Source: Antarctobacter albus (GTDB lineage: Bacteria > Pseudomonadota > Alphaproteobacteria > Rhodobacterales > Rhodobacteraceae). Taken from it: a stretch of DNA of 64,000 nt. Each line of letters starts with the position of its first letter. Position 1 is the stretch's first letter. The stretch spans positions 124,001 to 188,000 of the forward strand of contig NZ_FMZI01000009.1 of the NCBI RefSeq assembly GCF_900101505.1, written 5' to 3'. The translations under genes were made by a program, and so were the position numbers. The notes under the pieces are model-generated. The model was not told the origin of the DNA, did not search any database, and saw only the letters and a program-made list of their open reading frames with translations. This document shows, in pieces, positions 26,128 through 36,642 of the stretch.

Positions 26128-26957
26128 GCCAGGACGATCTGGCGCGTCGCCTCGTCAACCTCGGGGCGGGCGCCGAACCAGCGTTCGAAACCGGGCACCG
26201 CCTGGTGCAGGAGCATCCCCAGCCCATCGACGACAGTACAGCCCTGCGCGCGCGCCTCTGCCAGCAGGCGGGTTTCCAGCGGCGCATAGACGAGGTCCGT
26301 CACCAACATATCGGGCGTCAGCGCGTCCAGCGGCACGCGGAACCGGGGTTTGCCGGTCATGCCCAGCGAGGTGGTGTTCACAACGGTGGCACAGTCCTCG
26401 ACGATGTTCCCGGCCTGCACCCAGTCGAAGACCTGGAGCTTGTCGCCGAAATCCTCGCGCAGCGTTTCGGCCCGAGGGCGGGTGCGGTTGGTCAGCCGGA
26501 TCTCCGGCACACCCACATCAAGCAGGGAGGCGATCACGGCGCGGGCCGCGCCCCCTGCCCCGAAGACCGTGGCCGGCCCCGAGGCCGGATCCCAGTCCGG
26601 CGCGTTTTGCTGCAGGTTCTGCATGAAGCCGTAGCCATCGGTGTTGTCGGCGTGGATGCGCCCGTCCTCGCGGAAGATCAGCGTGTTCGCGGCCCCGATC
26701 AGCCGGGCGCGGTCGGAGACGCTGTCGGCGATCTGCAACACCTTTTCCTTGTAGGGCACGGTGACATTGAGGCCGACAAAGCCAAGCTGCGGCAGGAGTC
26801 GCAGGGTGTCCGCCAGCTTGTCTTCGGGCACGTCGATGGGCACGTAATGCCCGGGCAGACCGTGCGCCTGCAGCCAATGTGAGAACAGGCGCGGAGAGCG
26901 GGAATGGGCCACTGGGGACCCGATGACGGCGGCAAGCGGAATGCGTGCGAGGCTCAT
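26124..26957 (-). CDS. aroE: Shikimate dehydrogenase (NADP+)
   Basis: The 277-residue product has the shikimate-binding SPVAHSRSP, the catalytic Lys in NVTVPYKEKV, NTDGYGFM, the NADP-binding GAGGAARAV and NRTRPRAE. It reduces 3-dehydroshikimate in the aromatic amino-acid pathway. It overlaps maf and coaE by 4 nt each, so the dnaQ-coaE-aroE-maf unit is tightly coupled. Confidence 0.96.
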   Translation of the reverse strand: MSLARIPLAAVIGSPVAHSRSPRLFSHWLQAHGLPGHYVPIDVPEDKLADTLRLLPQLGFVGLNVTVPYKEKVLQIADSVSDRARLIGAANTLIFREDGRIHADNTDGYGFMQNLQQNAPDWDPASGPATVFGAGGAARAVIASLLDVGVPEIRLTNRTRPRAETLREDFGDKLQVFDWVQAGNIVEDCATVVNTTSLGMTGKPRFRVPLDALTPDMLVTDLVYAPLETRLLAEARAQGCTVVDGLGMLLHQAVPGFERWFGARPEVDEATRQIVLA

Positions 26958-27553
26958 GCGGCGATGGTTCCTCTGTTCGTCAGGTAGGCCAGCAGTTCCA
27001 GCAACGGCAGACCCAGAATGTTGAAATGGTTGCCCTCGACCCGGGCAAAGAGGCGGACACCTTCGGATTCGAGTTTGTAGCCCCCAACCGAAGTACCGAC
27101 ATCCGGCCAGTTCCGGTCGAGGTAGTCGTCGAGGTAGCTGTCCGAGAAAGGCCGCATGGTCAACCGGGCTGTGCCGACGTGGCGCCAGACAGGCTGGGCC
27201 TCGTGATAGAGGACGGCGGCGGAGAGAAGACGGTGGGTTTCCCCGCGCAACCGACAGAGCTGGTCCCGCGCCTCCTCGCGGCTTTGCGGCTTGGACAGGG
27301 TGGTGCCCTTGGCGTCGAGCACCTGGTCACAGCCAAGCACCAGTTTTTCCGGGTAGCGCTGCCCCAGCTTGCGCGCCTTGGCCTCTGCCAGGGTGTCGGC
27401 AATGTCGCGCGGGCTGGCCTCTTCGAGGGTGAGGGCAGCCTTGAGGCTGTCCTCATCCACGCGCGGCGATTCGGTTTCGATCACGAGTCCGGCGGCGCGG
27501 AGCATGTCGGCCCGGATCGCGGAGCTGGAGGCGAGAAGAAGATCGGCAGGCAT
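26954..27553 (-). CDS. maf: Maf-family nucleotide pyrophosphatase
   Basis: The 199-residue product has the Maf opening LLLASSSAIRADMLRAAG, a central acidic motif LGCDQVLDAKG and the C-terminal block VGGYKLESEGVRLFARVEGNHFNILGLPL. Maf proteins hydrolyse modified or canonical nucleoside triphosphates to monophosphates. The start MPADLLLASSS was chosen at the conserved N-terminus; the longer frame to 27667 is unlike the family. It is the first gene to the left of the candidate origin. Confidence 0.92.
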   Translation of the reverse strand: MPADLLLASSSAIRADMLRAAGLVIETESPRVDEDSLKAALTLEEASPRDIADTLAEAKARKLGQRYPEKLVLGCDQVLDAKGTTLSKPQSREEARDQLCRLRGETHRLLSAAVLYHEAQPVWRHVGTARLTMRPFSDSYLDDYLDRNWPDVGTSVGGYKLESEGVRLFARVEGNHFNILGLPLLELLAYLTNRGTIAA

Positions 27554-28074
27554 GGGGATGAAACCGGGGAAAATTCGGTGTGCAGGCTTGTCGATGTTTC
27601 TGAGGAAAAAGCGCGGCACATGCAAGGCTGGGGGCGAACCAGGCGGTCTTCCCCCGCAGTGCAGCACTCATCAGGCTGTGAGAAAGAACAAGAGGTGCCC
27701 GGTGCGAAGATGGCCAGAGAATGGTTTGTCAGAAGAGTTATCCCGAACGGGGAGTTTATGGAAGTTGCGAGCTAACCATCTGAAAACAGGTACACTATCG
27801 AAAGATGTTCGAAACCGTCACGGTGCTATCCCGCGAGTTTTCCCGAGGTCTTTCCCTGTTTGGAAGGCTGGGGACAAACCGATAATCCACAGATCGGGGA
27901 GCCCCTAACACTTCATAAACCTTTTCTTTTATCTATTTATTAAAGAAAGGGTGTTCCGCGATCTTCATTGACGGGAAGCCCTGCAATGCGATACGCACCG
28001 TCAGCCTTCGTCCGAAGGCGATCTTTCCCGTTAGACAAAGGATGTGTGGGCCTCCGGGCACCACGTTATGTGCC
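27554..28074. other. Candidate chromosomal replication origin (oriC) and rho leader
   Basis: This is the largest gene-free interval of the window, between the divergent maf and rho genes. It has an AT-rich stretch at about 27907-27951, a one-mismatch DnaA box TAATCCACA at 27883-27891 and looser TTATCC-type boxes at 27738-27746 (TTATCCCGA), 27826-27834 and 27838-27846 (TTTTCCCGA). A small hairpin, GCCTTC-N4-GAAGGC at 28004-28019, lies in the rho leader. Genes point away on both sides and parS sites and parAB lie within 7 kb. No perfect DnaA box was found, so the assignment rests on context plus partial motifs. Confidence 0.6.
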
Positions 28075-29346
<1,272 letters not shown>

Positions 29347-29353
29347 TCCTGTC

Positions 29354-30631
29354 ATGGACACGATCTTTGCCCTGGCGAGCGCGGTCGGGAAAGCGGGCGT
29401 TTCGGTTGTGCGCGTGTCCGGACCCCTTGCCTGGGCGGCAGTGGAACGGCTGGGTGGACCCCTGCCCCGCCCGCGCATGGCCTCTGTCCGGCGGTTGATT
29501 TCGGCGGGCGGGGATTTCCTGGATGAGGCTCTGATCCTGATCTTCGAGGACGGGGCGAGCTTTACCGGGGAACGCGTGGCCGAGTTCCAAGTGCATGGCA
29601 GTGTGGCCGTGGTTCAGGCGCTGTTGCGGGAGCTAGGCGAAATGCCGGGTCTGCGCGGGGCGGAACCGGGGGAATTCACCCGGCGAGCCTTGGAAAACGA
29701 GCGTCTGGACCTGAGTCAGGTCGAGGCATTGGCGGACCTGATCGACTCGGAGACCGAGCAGCAGAGACGGCAGGCCTTGAGGATGCTGACCGGGGCGCTG
29801 GGGACCCGCGTGGGAGAATGGCGCGAGAAGATCCTGCGCGCCGTGTCTTTGTTGGAAGTGACGATCGACTTTGTCGATGAAGAGGTGCCGGTGGATGTCT
29901 CGGACGAAGTTCGGGATCTCCTGCAATTTGTCAGCGAAGATATCCGGCGTGAGCTGCGCGGATTGGAATCGGCAGAGCGGGTGCGGCTGGGGTTCGAGGT
30001 GGCGATTGTTGGTCCGCCGAATGCGGGCAAGTCGACGCTGTTGAATTACCTCGCCGGTCGTGATGCGGCGATCACCTCTGACGTCGCGGGCACCACGCGG
30101 GACGTGATCGAGGTGCGTATGGATATTGGAGGCCTGGCCGTGACCCTGCTGGACACGGCCGGTCTGCGCGACTCGGATGACAGTGTCGAACAGATTGGCG
30201 TGGCGCGGGCCCGGGAACGGGCCGGTGCGGCCGACCTGAGGGTTCACCTTGTGCCCGAGGGGGACACCCCCATGCTGGCGGTTGCCGAGGGCGACATCGT
30301 CGTCACCGCAAAGGGGGACAAGGCTGGCCAGGGTGTGTCCGGACTGACGGGTCTTGGCGTACCCGAGCTTTTGTCGCGGATCGAAGCGCGTCTGGTCGAA
30401 AAGGTGCAAGGCGCCGGGCTGGCCTCGCGCGAACGGCACAGGGTTGCGCTGGCCGAGGGTCTGACCCATCTGGAACAGGCGCAGGTGCTTTTGAATGATG
30501 GTCTCGACGTGTACGATGTGACCAGCGAGGAAGTCCGTATCGCCTTGCGGGCTTTGGAACAGCTGGTGGGTCACGTGGATGTCGAACAGGTTCTTGACCA
30601 GATCTTTTCCAGCTTCTGCATTGGCAAGTGA
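29354..30631 (+). CDS. mnmE: tRNA uridine-34 modification GTPase MnmE
   Basis: The 425-residue product has an N-terminal tetrahydrofolate-binding domain, a helical domain and an inserted GTPase with G1 GPPNAGKST at about residue 219 and G3 DTAGLRDS. The catalytic C-terminal FCIGK motif is present. With MnmG it makes the cmnm5 modification at the tRNA wobble uridine. The usual G4 NKxD reads AKGD (about residues 317-320), a deviation in guanine recognition. mnmG follows after 3 nt. Confidence 0.95.
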   Translation: MDTIFALASAVGKAGVSVVRVSGPLAWAAVERLGGPLPRPRMASVRRLISAGGDFLDEALILIFEDGASFTGERVAEFQVHGSVAVVQALLRELGEMPGLRGAEPGEFTRRALENERLDLSQVEALADLIDSETEQQRRQALRMLTGALGTRVGEWREKILRAVSLLEVTIDFVDEEVPVDVSDEVRDLLQFVSEDIRRELRGLESAERVRLGFEVAIVGPPNAGKSTLLNYLAGRDAAITSDVAGTTRDVIEVRMDIGGLAVTLLDTAGLRDSDDSVEQIGVARARERAGAADLRVHLVPEGDTPMLAVAEGDIVVTAKGDKAGQGVSGLTGLGVPELLSRIEARLVEKVQGAGLASRERHRVALAEGLTHLEQAQVLLNDGLDVYDVTSEEVRIALRALEQLVGHVDVEQVLDQIFSSFCIGK

Positions 30632-30634
30632 GGA

Positions 30635-32512
30635 GTGTTTCACGTGAAACATGAGGCCTTTGATGTTGTCGTCGTCGGTGGCGGCCATGCTGGAACCGAG
30701 GCTTCCGCGGCCTCGGCCCGGATGGGTGCACGCACGGCGCTTGTGACCCTGCGCCTCCAAGATCTTGGGGTCATGTCCTGCAACCCGGCGATTGGTGGTT
30801 TGGGCAAGGGGCATCTTGTCCGCGAAATCGACGCGATGGACGGGATCATGGGGCGGATTGCCGATGCAGCGGGAATCCAGTTTCGCCTGTTGAACCGACG
30901 CAAGGGGCCGGCGGTGCAAGGCCCCCGTGCCCAGGCGGATCGCCGGTTATATGCCGAGGCAATGCAGGCCGAGATCGCGGGTACGGAAAACCTGCAGGTC
31001 ATCGAGGGTGAAGTCGTCGACTTCCTGATGTCCGGTGGCCGCGTCGAGGGCGTAGCGCTGGCGGATGGCTCTGAGATCCGGGCGGTGTCGACGGTGCTGA
31101 CAAGTGGCACCTTTCTGCGCGGAATCATTCATATCGGCGATGTTCAGAAGCCGGGTGGCCGGATGGGTGATCGCCCGTCGGTCCGTCTTGCCGATCGTAT
31201 CAAAGAGATGGACCTGCCGATTGGCCGGTTGAAGACGGGGACGCCCCCGCGTCTCGACGGGCGCACCATTGACTGGAGCGGCCTCGACATGCAGCCGGGC
31301 GACGATGACCCGGTGATGTTCTCCTTCCTCTCCCCTGCCCCGCAGGCGCGGCAGATTTCCTGTGGCATCACGCATACCACGGAACGCACTCATGAAATCA
31401 TCCGGGACAACCTGTCCCGCTCTGCAATGTACGGCGGGCATATCGAAGGGGTTGGCCCGCGCTATTGCCCCTCGATCGAGGACAAGGTGGTGCGGTTCGC
31501 GGACAAGACCTCTCACCAGGTTTTCCTGGAGCCGGAAGGTCTGGATGTTCCGACGATCTATCCGAACGGGATTTCGACCTCCCTGCCCCAGGATATCCAG
31601 GAGGCCTATGTCCGGAGCATTCCCGGTCTTGAACGGGTCGAGATCATGCAGCCCGGCTATGCCATCGAATATGACTATGTCGATCCCCGCGCGCTGGCGG
31701 CGACATTGCGCTTGCGTGACGTCGAGGGGCTGTACCTGGCCGGGCAGATCAACGGAACAACGGGTTATGAGGAAGCAGCCGCCCAGGGTCTTGTCGCCGG
31801 TCTGAACGCGGCGGCTCAAGCGCAAGGCCGAGAGGCGATCAAGTTCTCGCGGACGGAAAGCTATATCGGGGTGATGCTGGATGACCTGACCACGCGGGGC
31901 GTCAGCGAACCCTACCGCATGTTCACCAGCCGGGCGGAATTCCGTTTATCCTTGCGTGCGGATAACGCGGATCAGCGCCTGACGCCCAAGGCAATTGCAC
32001 TTGGCACCGTGGCCGCCGGGCGGCGGAGTGCCTATGATGATAAGATGGAGCGTCTTGCGGCGGGTCGGGAGAAACTGGATGCGCTGTCGTTCAGCCCTAA
32101 CCAGTTGAGATCCATCGGGATCAACGTCAACCAAGATGGCGTGGGCAGAAGCGGGTTCCAGATGCTGTCGTTTAAGGATGTTTCCCTGCAGACCCTTGTG
32201 CAGCTGGACGAGGGTCTGGGGGTTCTGGATTCGGAAACAGCCGCGCAGCTGGAGCGGGAGGCGTTGTACGCGAATTACCTGGAACGCCAGGCGCGGGACG
32301 TGGAAGTTCTCAAGAAGGATGAAGCTGTTGAAATCCCCCTGGGATTCGATTTTGAATCCCTGCAGGGTCTGTCCAACGAGTTGAAGATGAAGCTGACGCG
32401 GACACGGCCTGAAACGATTGCCCAGGCGGGTCGAATCGACGGGATGACACCGGCGGCCTTGACCTTGATTCTTGCCAAGTTGCGTCAGCATTTGCGTAAA
32501 GACGCGGTATGA
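30635..32512 (+). CDS. mnmG: tRNA uridine-34 modification enzyme MnmG (GidA)
   Basis: The 625-residue product has the FAD-binding motif [12 protein letters not shown] near its N-terminus, the MnmG signatures [12 protein letters not shown] and GTFLRG, and the C-terminal helical domain that binds MnmE. The likely start is a GTG whose following codons spell FHVKH because a perfect parS site covers them, so the N-terminus appears shaped by the DNA site. The stop overlaps the rsmG start by 4 nt. Confidence 0.96.
   Translation: MFHVKHEAFDVVVVGGGHAGTEASAASARMGARTALVTLRLQDLGVMSCNPAIGGLGKGHLVREIDAMDGIMGRIADAAGIQFRLLNRRKGPAVQGPRAQADRRLYAEAMQAEIAGTENLQVIEGEVVDFLMSGGRVEGVALADGSEIRAVSTVLTSGTFLRGIIHIGDVQKPGGRMGDRPSVRLADRIKEMDLPIGRLKTGTPPRLDGRTIDWSGLDMQPGDDDPVMFSFLSPAPQARQISCGITHTTERTHEIIRDNLSRSAMYGGHIEGVGPRYCPSIEDKVVRFADKTSHQVFLEPEGLDVPTIYPNGISTSLPQDIQEAYVRSIPGLERVEIMQPGYAIEYDYVDPRALAATLRLRDVEGLYLAGQINGTTGYEEAAAQGLVAGLNAAAQAQGREAIKFSRTESYIGVMLDDLTTRGVSEPYRMFTSRAEFRLSLRADNADQRLTPKAIALGTVAAGRRSAYDDKMERLAAGREKLDALSFSPNQLRSIGINVNQDGVGRSGFQMLSFKDVSLQTLVQLDEGLGVLDSETAAQLEREALYANYLERQARDVEVLKKDEAVEIPLGFDFESLQGLSNELKMKLTRTRPETIAQAGRIDGMTPAALTLILAKLRQHLRKDAV
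30636..30651. other. parS centromere site (perfect, at the mnmG start)
   Basis: The 16-bp palindrome TGTTTCACGTGAAACA is identical to the classical ParB-binding parS sequence. It begins one base into the mnmG GTG start codon and encodes FHVKH. It lies 3.3 kb upstream of parB. Confidence 0.95.
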
Positions 32513-33126
32513 TCACGTCTGAAACGCTTGGCTTCGATGTTTCACGTGAAACACTGGAGCGCCTGAATCACTACTTGGCACTACTGAACAAGTGGAATCC
32601 GCGCATCAACCTGGTCGCGCGGGCCACGCTGGCAGAGGCTGTCGACCGGCATTTCGCGGATTCCGCCCAATTGGTGATGGTCCTCCCCCGGCCTTTGGGC
32701 CATTGGGTCGATATCGGCAGCGGCGGTGGTTTTCCCGGGCTTGTTGTTGCAACCCTGCTGGCGGAACGCGCGCCGGATATGTCCGTCAGCCTGATCGAAT
32801 CGGACACCCGCAAGGCGACCTTCCTGCGCAGTGTCATCCGTGAAACCGGTCTTTCGGCCAAAGTCCACGCGCAGAGGATAGAGGCCTGTGCACCCCAAGA
32901 GGCGACAGTCCTTTCGGCACGTGCCCTCGCCCCTTTGCCGAAGCTGATGGAATTTGCGGCACGCCACCTTGCCCCGGGGGGGATTGCATTGTTCATGAAG
33001 GGCGAAAGCTGGGGAAAAGAGCTCGAAGACGCACGCAGCCAATGGCAATTCTCCTGCACCCCGCATACAAGTAGAACCAACCCCAACGCAGTTGTCCTGG
33101 AAATCGGAGACCTCGTCCATGTCTGA
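32509..33126 (+). CDS. rsmG: 16S rRNA (guanine-527-N7)-methyltransferase RsmG (GidB)
   Basis: The 205-residue product has the SAM-binding motif [12 protein letters not shown], the family segment [12 protein letters not shown] and [15 protein letters not shown]. It methylates G527 of 16S rRNA. The ATG overlaps the mnmG stop (ATGA) and its 3' end overlaps the parA start by 8 nt, so the whole mnmE-parB stretch reads as one coupled unit. A perfect parS site sits in codons about 10-15 (VSRET). Confidence 0.95.
   Translation: MITSETLGFDVSRETLERLNHYLALLNKWNPRINLVARATLAEAVDRHFADSAQLVMVLPRPLGHWVDIGSGGGFPGLVVATLLAERAPDMSVSLIESDTRKATFLRSVIRETGLSAKVHAQRIEACAPQEATVLSARALAPLPKLMEFAARHLAPGGIALFMKGESWGKELEDARSQWQFSCTPHTSRTNPNAVVLEIGDLVHV
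32538..32553. other. parS centromere site (perfect, inside rsmG)
   Basis: A second exact copy of TGTTTCACGTGAAACA lies 1.9 kb from the first, inside the 5' end of rsmG in a frame that gives VSRET. Two identical palindromes next to parAB make chance very unlikely. Confidence 0.95.
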
Positions 33127-33928
33127 TCCGACTCGCCCCCCGGGTCCGAAAATCATCGCCATCGCCAACCAGAAAGGCGGCGTGGGCAAGACCACGACGA
33201 CGATCAACCTCGGGGCCGCGCTGTGCGAACAAGGGCACAAGGTTCTCGTGGTGGATCTCGATCCACAGGGGAACGCCTCGACCGGACTGGGGATCGAGCC
33301 CGAAGACCGAGAGTTGACGACCTACGATCTGCTTCTGGGCGATGTTTCCCCGGCGGACGTGATCCTCAAGACCTCGACCGATAACCTTTCCCTCATCCCC
33401 GCCACGGTGGACCTCAGCTCGGCAGATATCGAGCTGTATTCCAACGAAAAACGCAGCTTTCTGCTGCATGACGCGCTGCGTCAACCCGCACTGGATGACT
33501 TTGGATTCGACGTGATCCTGGTGGATTGTCCGCCCTCGCTGAACCTGCTGACGGTCAATGCGATGGTCGCCGCGCATTCCGTCCTGGTCCCCCTGCAAAG
33601 TGAGTTCTTTGCGCTCGAAGGCCTGTCGCAACTCATGCTGACGATCCGTGAAGTCCGCCAAAGCGCCAATCCATCGCTGCGGATCGAGGGCATCGTCCTG
33701 ACGATGTACGACGCCCGCAACAACCTCTCCCAACATGTCGAGGCGGATGCGCGGGCCAACCTCGGGGACCTCGTGTTCTCGACAGTGATCCCCCGCAATG
33801 TGCGCGTTTCCGAGGCGCCCTCCTACGCGTTGCCGGTGCTGGCCTACGACACGTCTTCGAAAGGGGCGCAGGCCTATCGCGCCCTGGCCGAGGAACTGCT
33901 GAAGAAAAACGACAAACGGGCGGCCTGA
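33119..33928 (+). CDS. parA: Chromosome partitioning ATPase ParA
   Basis: The 269-residue product has the deviant Walker A QKGGVGKTTTTINLG (about residues 16-30), VDLDPQGNAST and VDCPPSLN, all typical of chromosomal ParA/Soj. It forms an ATP-dependent gradient on the nucleoid that moves ParB-parS complexes. The ATG giving MSDPTRPPG was chosen; it overlaps rsmG by 8 nt and sits after GGAGA. parB follows after 22 nt. Confidence 0.96.
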   Translation: MSDPTRPPGPKIIAIANQKGGVGKTTTTINLGAALCEQGHKVLVVDLDPQGNASTGLGIEPEDRELTTYDLLLGDVSPADVILKTSTDNLSLIPATVDLSSADIELYSNEKRSFLLHDALRQPALDDFGFDVILVDCPPSLNLLTVNAMVAAHSVLVPLQSEFFALEGLSQLMLTIREVRQSANPSLRIEGIVLTMYDARNNLSQHVEADARANLGDLVFSTVIPRNVRVSEAPSYALPVLAYDTSSKGAQAYRALAEELLKKNDKRAA

Positions 33929-33950
33929 ACGGCGGTCAAAGAGGACGGGC

Positions 33951-34865
33951 ATGGCAGAGAAACCCAAGAAAGACACCCGCCGCGGCCTGGGCCGCGGCCT
34001 TTCGGCACTCATGGCAGACGTGGGTCCGGCGCAGGAAACCACTCAGGCGGAAAGCCCCCGCCGGGCAGACCGCATGGTGCCGATCGAATCGCTGATCCCC
34101 AACCCGGACCAGCCCCGGCGCAGCTTTACCCAGGCCCAGCTGGATGAACTCGCCGCCTCGATCCGGACCAAGGGCGTGTTGCAACCGCTGATCGTGCGTC
34201 CCTCTCCGCATGAAGACGGCAAGTTCGAAATCGTCGCGGGTGAACGTCGCTGGCGCGCTTCGCAAATGGCGCAGCGGCATGAAATCCCGGTTCTCGTGCG
34301 GGATTTCGACGATACCGAAGTGCTCGAAGTTGCCATCATCGAGAACATCCAGCGGGCAGACCTGAACGCCATCGAAGAGGCCGCGGGCTATCGTCAGCTG
34401 ATGTTCAAGTTCGGTCACACTCAGGAAAAACTGGCCGAGGCCCTGGGCAAGAGCCGCAGCCACATCGCCAACCTGATGCGCCTTTTGAACCTGCCCGAAG
34501 GCGTGCAGGAGATGGTTTCCGAGGGCCAGCTGAGCGCAGGTCACGCCCGGGCGCTGATCACGGCGACCGATCCCGACGCATTGGCAAAGACGGTCTTGGC
34601 CAAGGGCCTGTCGGTGCGCGAGACCGAGAAGCTGGCCAAGCAGATGAACCCGGAGGCCAAGCCGCGCAAGAAGGCGCCCGAGGGGGCGTTCCAGGTGGAC
34701 AAGGATGCCGACACGCGCGCCCTCGAGGGGGATCTTAGCGCTGCGCTTGGCATGAAGGTGCGGATCGACCACAAGCCCGGCGATGACGCGGGGCGCCTGA
34801 CGATCTCCTACGATACACTGGAACAGCTGGACGCGCTCTGCGGCTTGCTCAGCACCTCGCGCTAG
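33951..34865 (+). CDS. parB: Chromosome partitioning protein ParB
   Basis: The 304-residue product has the N-terminal ParA-interacting stretch (RRGLGRGLSALMAD), the CTP-binding GERRWRAS box at about residue 97, ENIQRADLNAIEEA and a helix-turn-helix (EKLAEALGKSRSHIANLMRLL) that recognises parS. The C-terminal domain mediates dimerisation. It loads at parS and spreads as a CTP-dependent clamp. Its stop is 3 nt from that of the convergent hemW; the holA gene often found after parB in other alphaproteobacteria is absent. Confidence 0.96.
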   Translation: MAEKPKKDTRRGLGRGLSALMADVGPAQETTQAESPRRADRMVPIESLIPNPDQPRRSFTQAQLDELAASIRTKGVLQPLIVRPSPHEDGKFEIVAGERRWRASQMAQRHEIPVLVRDFDDTEVLEVAIIENIQRADLNAIEEAAGYRQLMFKFGHTQEKLAEALGKSRSHIANLMRLLNLPEGVQEMVSEGQLSAGHARALITATDPDALAKTVLAKGLSVRETEKLAKQMNPEAKPRKKAPEGAFQVDKDADTRALEGDLSAALGMKVRIDHKPGDDAGRLTISYDTLEQLDALCGLLSTSR

Positions 34866-34868
34866 GCG

Positions 34869-36035
34869 TCAGGGCAGGAGGGCGGCAATCACCGAGTTGA
34901 GCACAAGCCGCCCCTGCCCCGTTGCCCGCAGCATCGGGCCGTTCTGCTCGACAAGACCCAGTCCCTGCAGGTCTCGGATCGCGGCATCAGGCGCGATCCC
35001 ATAGTCCAGGGCCCGCAATCTCTCAACATCTAGTCCTTCAGTCAGGCGCAACCCCATCATGAGGTATTCTCCAGCCTGATCTTCCAGGGACAGGAGATCC
35101 CGGCTTTCCAGCCCGCTCCCGGCCTCGGCCTGCTCCAGCCATTTGCCCGGCGCGGACCAGGCCACAGTGGATTGCCGCGTGGCACCGCTGCCGATTCGCC
35201 CATGTGCGCCGGGCCCGACACCCACCCAGTCGCCGTAGTGCCAATACACCAGGTTGTGCCGCGACTGCGCCCCGGGCCGGGCATGGTTGGACACCTCGTA
35301 GGCCTCGTATCCGGCGGCCTGGCACAGCTCCTGGGTCAGTTCGAACATGTCCGCCGCCAGGTCCTCTTCCGGCAGTCCACGCAGGCCCCCGGCCCGCGCC
35401 CGGTCCCAGAAGGCGGTGCCTTCCTCGACCGTCAACTGGTACAGCGACATATGATCGACGGCCATTTCCAGCGCCTCTGACAGTTCCGCGCGCCAGTCCT
35501 CAAGCGTCTGGTTCTGGCGGGCATAGATCAGGTCGAAACTGACCCGGTCAAAGACCGACCGCGCGACGCCAAAGGCCGCGCGCGCTTCGTCGACGTCGTG
35601 CAAACGTCCCAACCGCTTCAAATCCTCGGCCCGCAGGGACTGCACGCCCAGCGACACGCGGTTCACCCCGGCGCGGGCGTAGCCTTCAAAGCGCCCCGCC
35701 TCGACGGACCGCGGATTGGCCTCCAGCGTGATCTCGATGTCATTGGCAAAGGTCCACCAGTCGCGCGCCGCCTCAATCACGGCGGCCACCGTTTCCGGCG
35801 CCATCAGCGAAGGCGTTCCGCCACCGAAAAAGATCGAACTGAGCACCCGACCCTGGGTCTCGGCTCCCGCCCGGCGGATCTCCTCCGCCAATGCCCTGGC
35901 CCAACGGGCCTGGTCGATGCCCTTCACGACATGGCTGTTGAAGTCACAATAGGGGCATTTCGCCTCGCAGAACGGCCAGTGGACATAAAGCCCGAACCCG
36001 CCGATCTGCCAGTTTTCCGGGGCTTTACGCGTCAA
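34869..36035 (-). CDS. hemW: Radical SAM family heme chaperone HemW
   Basis: The product has about 388 residues with the radical SAM cysteines in HWPFCEAKCPYCDFNSH, FFGGGTPSL and the C-terminal HemW domain (YWHYGDWVGVGPGAHGR). HemW is a heme-binding chaperone related to, but distinct from, coproporphyrinogen oxidase HemN. The likely start is a TTG that overlaps the end of rdgB by 11 nt; an ATG at 36065 is possible but lies further inside rdgB. rph-rdgB-hemW form an overlapping leftward unit. Confidence 0.9.
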   Translation of the reverse strand: MTRKAPENWQIGGFGLYVHWPFCEAKCPYCDFNSHVVKGIDQARWARALAEEIRRAGAETQGRVLSSIFFGGGTPSLMAPETVAAVIEAARDWWTFANDIEITLEANPRSVEAGRFEGYARAGVNRVSLGVQSLRAEDLKRLGRLHDVDEARAAFGVARSVFDRVSFDLIYARQNQTLEDWRAELSEALEMAVDHMSLYQLTVEEGTAFWDRARAGGLRGLPEEDLAADMFELTQELCQAAGYEAYEVSNHARPGAQSRHNLVYWHYGDWVGVGPGAHGRIGSGATRQSTVAWSAPGKWLEQAEAGSGLESRDLLSLEDQAGEYLMMGLRLTEGLDVERLRALDYGIAPDAAIRDLQGLGLVEQNGPMLRATGQGRLVLNSVIAALLP

Positions 36036-36642
36036 AACATCCCGCCACGAATTTGCGGAAAGCATCCGCCCGGTGGGAAATCTTGTTCTTTTCCCAGCGG
36101 TCCATCTCGCCAAAGGTCACGTCATAGCCTTGCGGCTGAAAGATCGGGTCATAGCCATGCCCCTGCGATCCGCGCATGGGCCAGACCACCCTGCCCTCCA
36201 TCACGCCGGGAAAGACCAGGTCTTCGCCATCCGGCCAGGCCAGCACCAGCGTACAGCAGAACCGCGCGGTCCAGGGTTGCGGTATACCGCTCTCCTGCAG
36301 CCGGTCATGGGTTTTTCCCATCGCCATGATGAAATCGCGGCCGCCATGCGGGGTTTCGGCCCAATCGGCGGTATAGACACCGGGCGCCTTGTCCAGGGCG
36401 TCGATCTCGATACCGCTGTCATCGGCCAGGGCCGGCAGGCCGGTGGCCTTGGCTGCGGCGTGGGCCTTGATCCGTGCGTTCTCGACAAATGTCGTCCCGG
36501 TCTCATCGGGCTCCGGCAGGCCCATCTCGGCGGCCCCCACGCAGGTCACGCCATAGGGGTCCAGCAGATGCGCGATCTCGTCCAGCTTGCCCTGGTTGTG
36601 CGTGGCCACCAGCAGCTTGTCGCCCTCGAACCGTCGGGTCAT
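36025..36642 (-). CDS. rdgB: XTP/dITP pyrophosphatase RdgB
   Basis: The 205-residue product has the Ham1-family opening [14 protein letters not shown], the metal-binding [11 protein letters not shown] and the C-terminal [19 protein letters not shown]. It removes deaminated purine nucleotides from the pool. It overlaps rph by 4 nt upstream and the hemW start downstream. Confidence 0.96.
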   Translation of the reverse strand: MTRRFEGDKLLVATHNQGKLDEIAHLLDPYGVTCVGAAEMGLPEPDETGTTFVENARIKAHAAAKATGLPALADDSGIEIDALDKAPGVYTADWAETPHGGRDFIMAMGKTHDRLQESGIPQPWTARFCCTLVLAWPDGEDLVFPGVMEGRVVWPMRGSQGHGYDPIFQPQGYDVTFGEMDRWEKNKISHRADAFRKFVAGCFDA

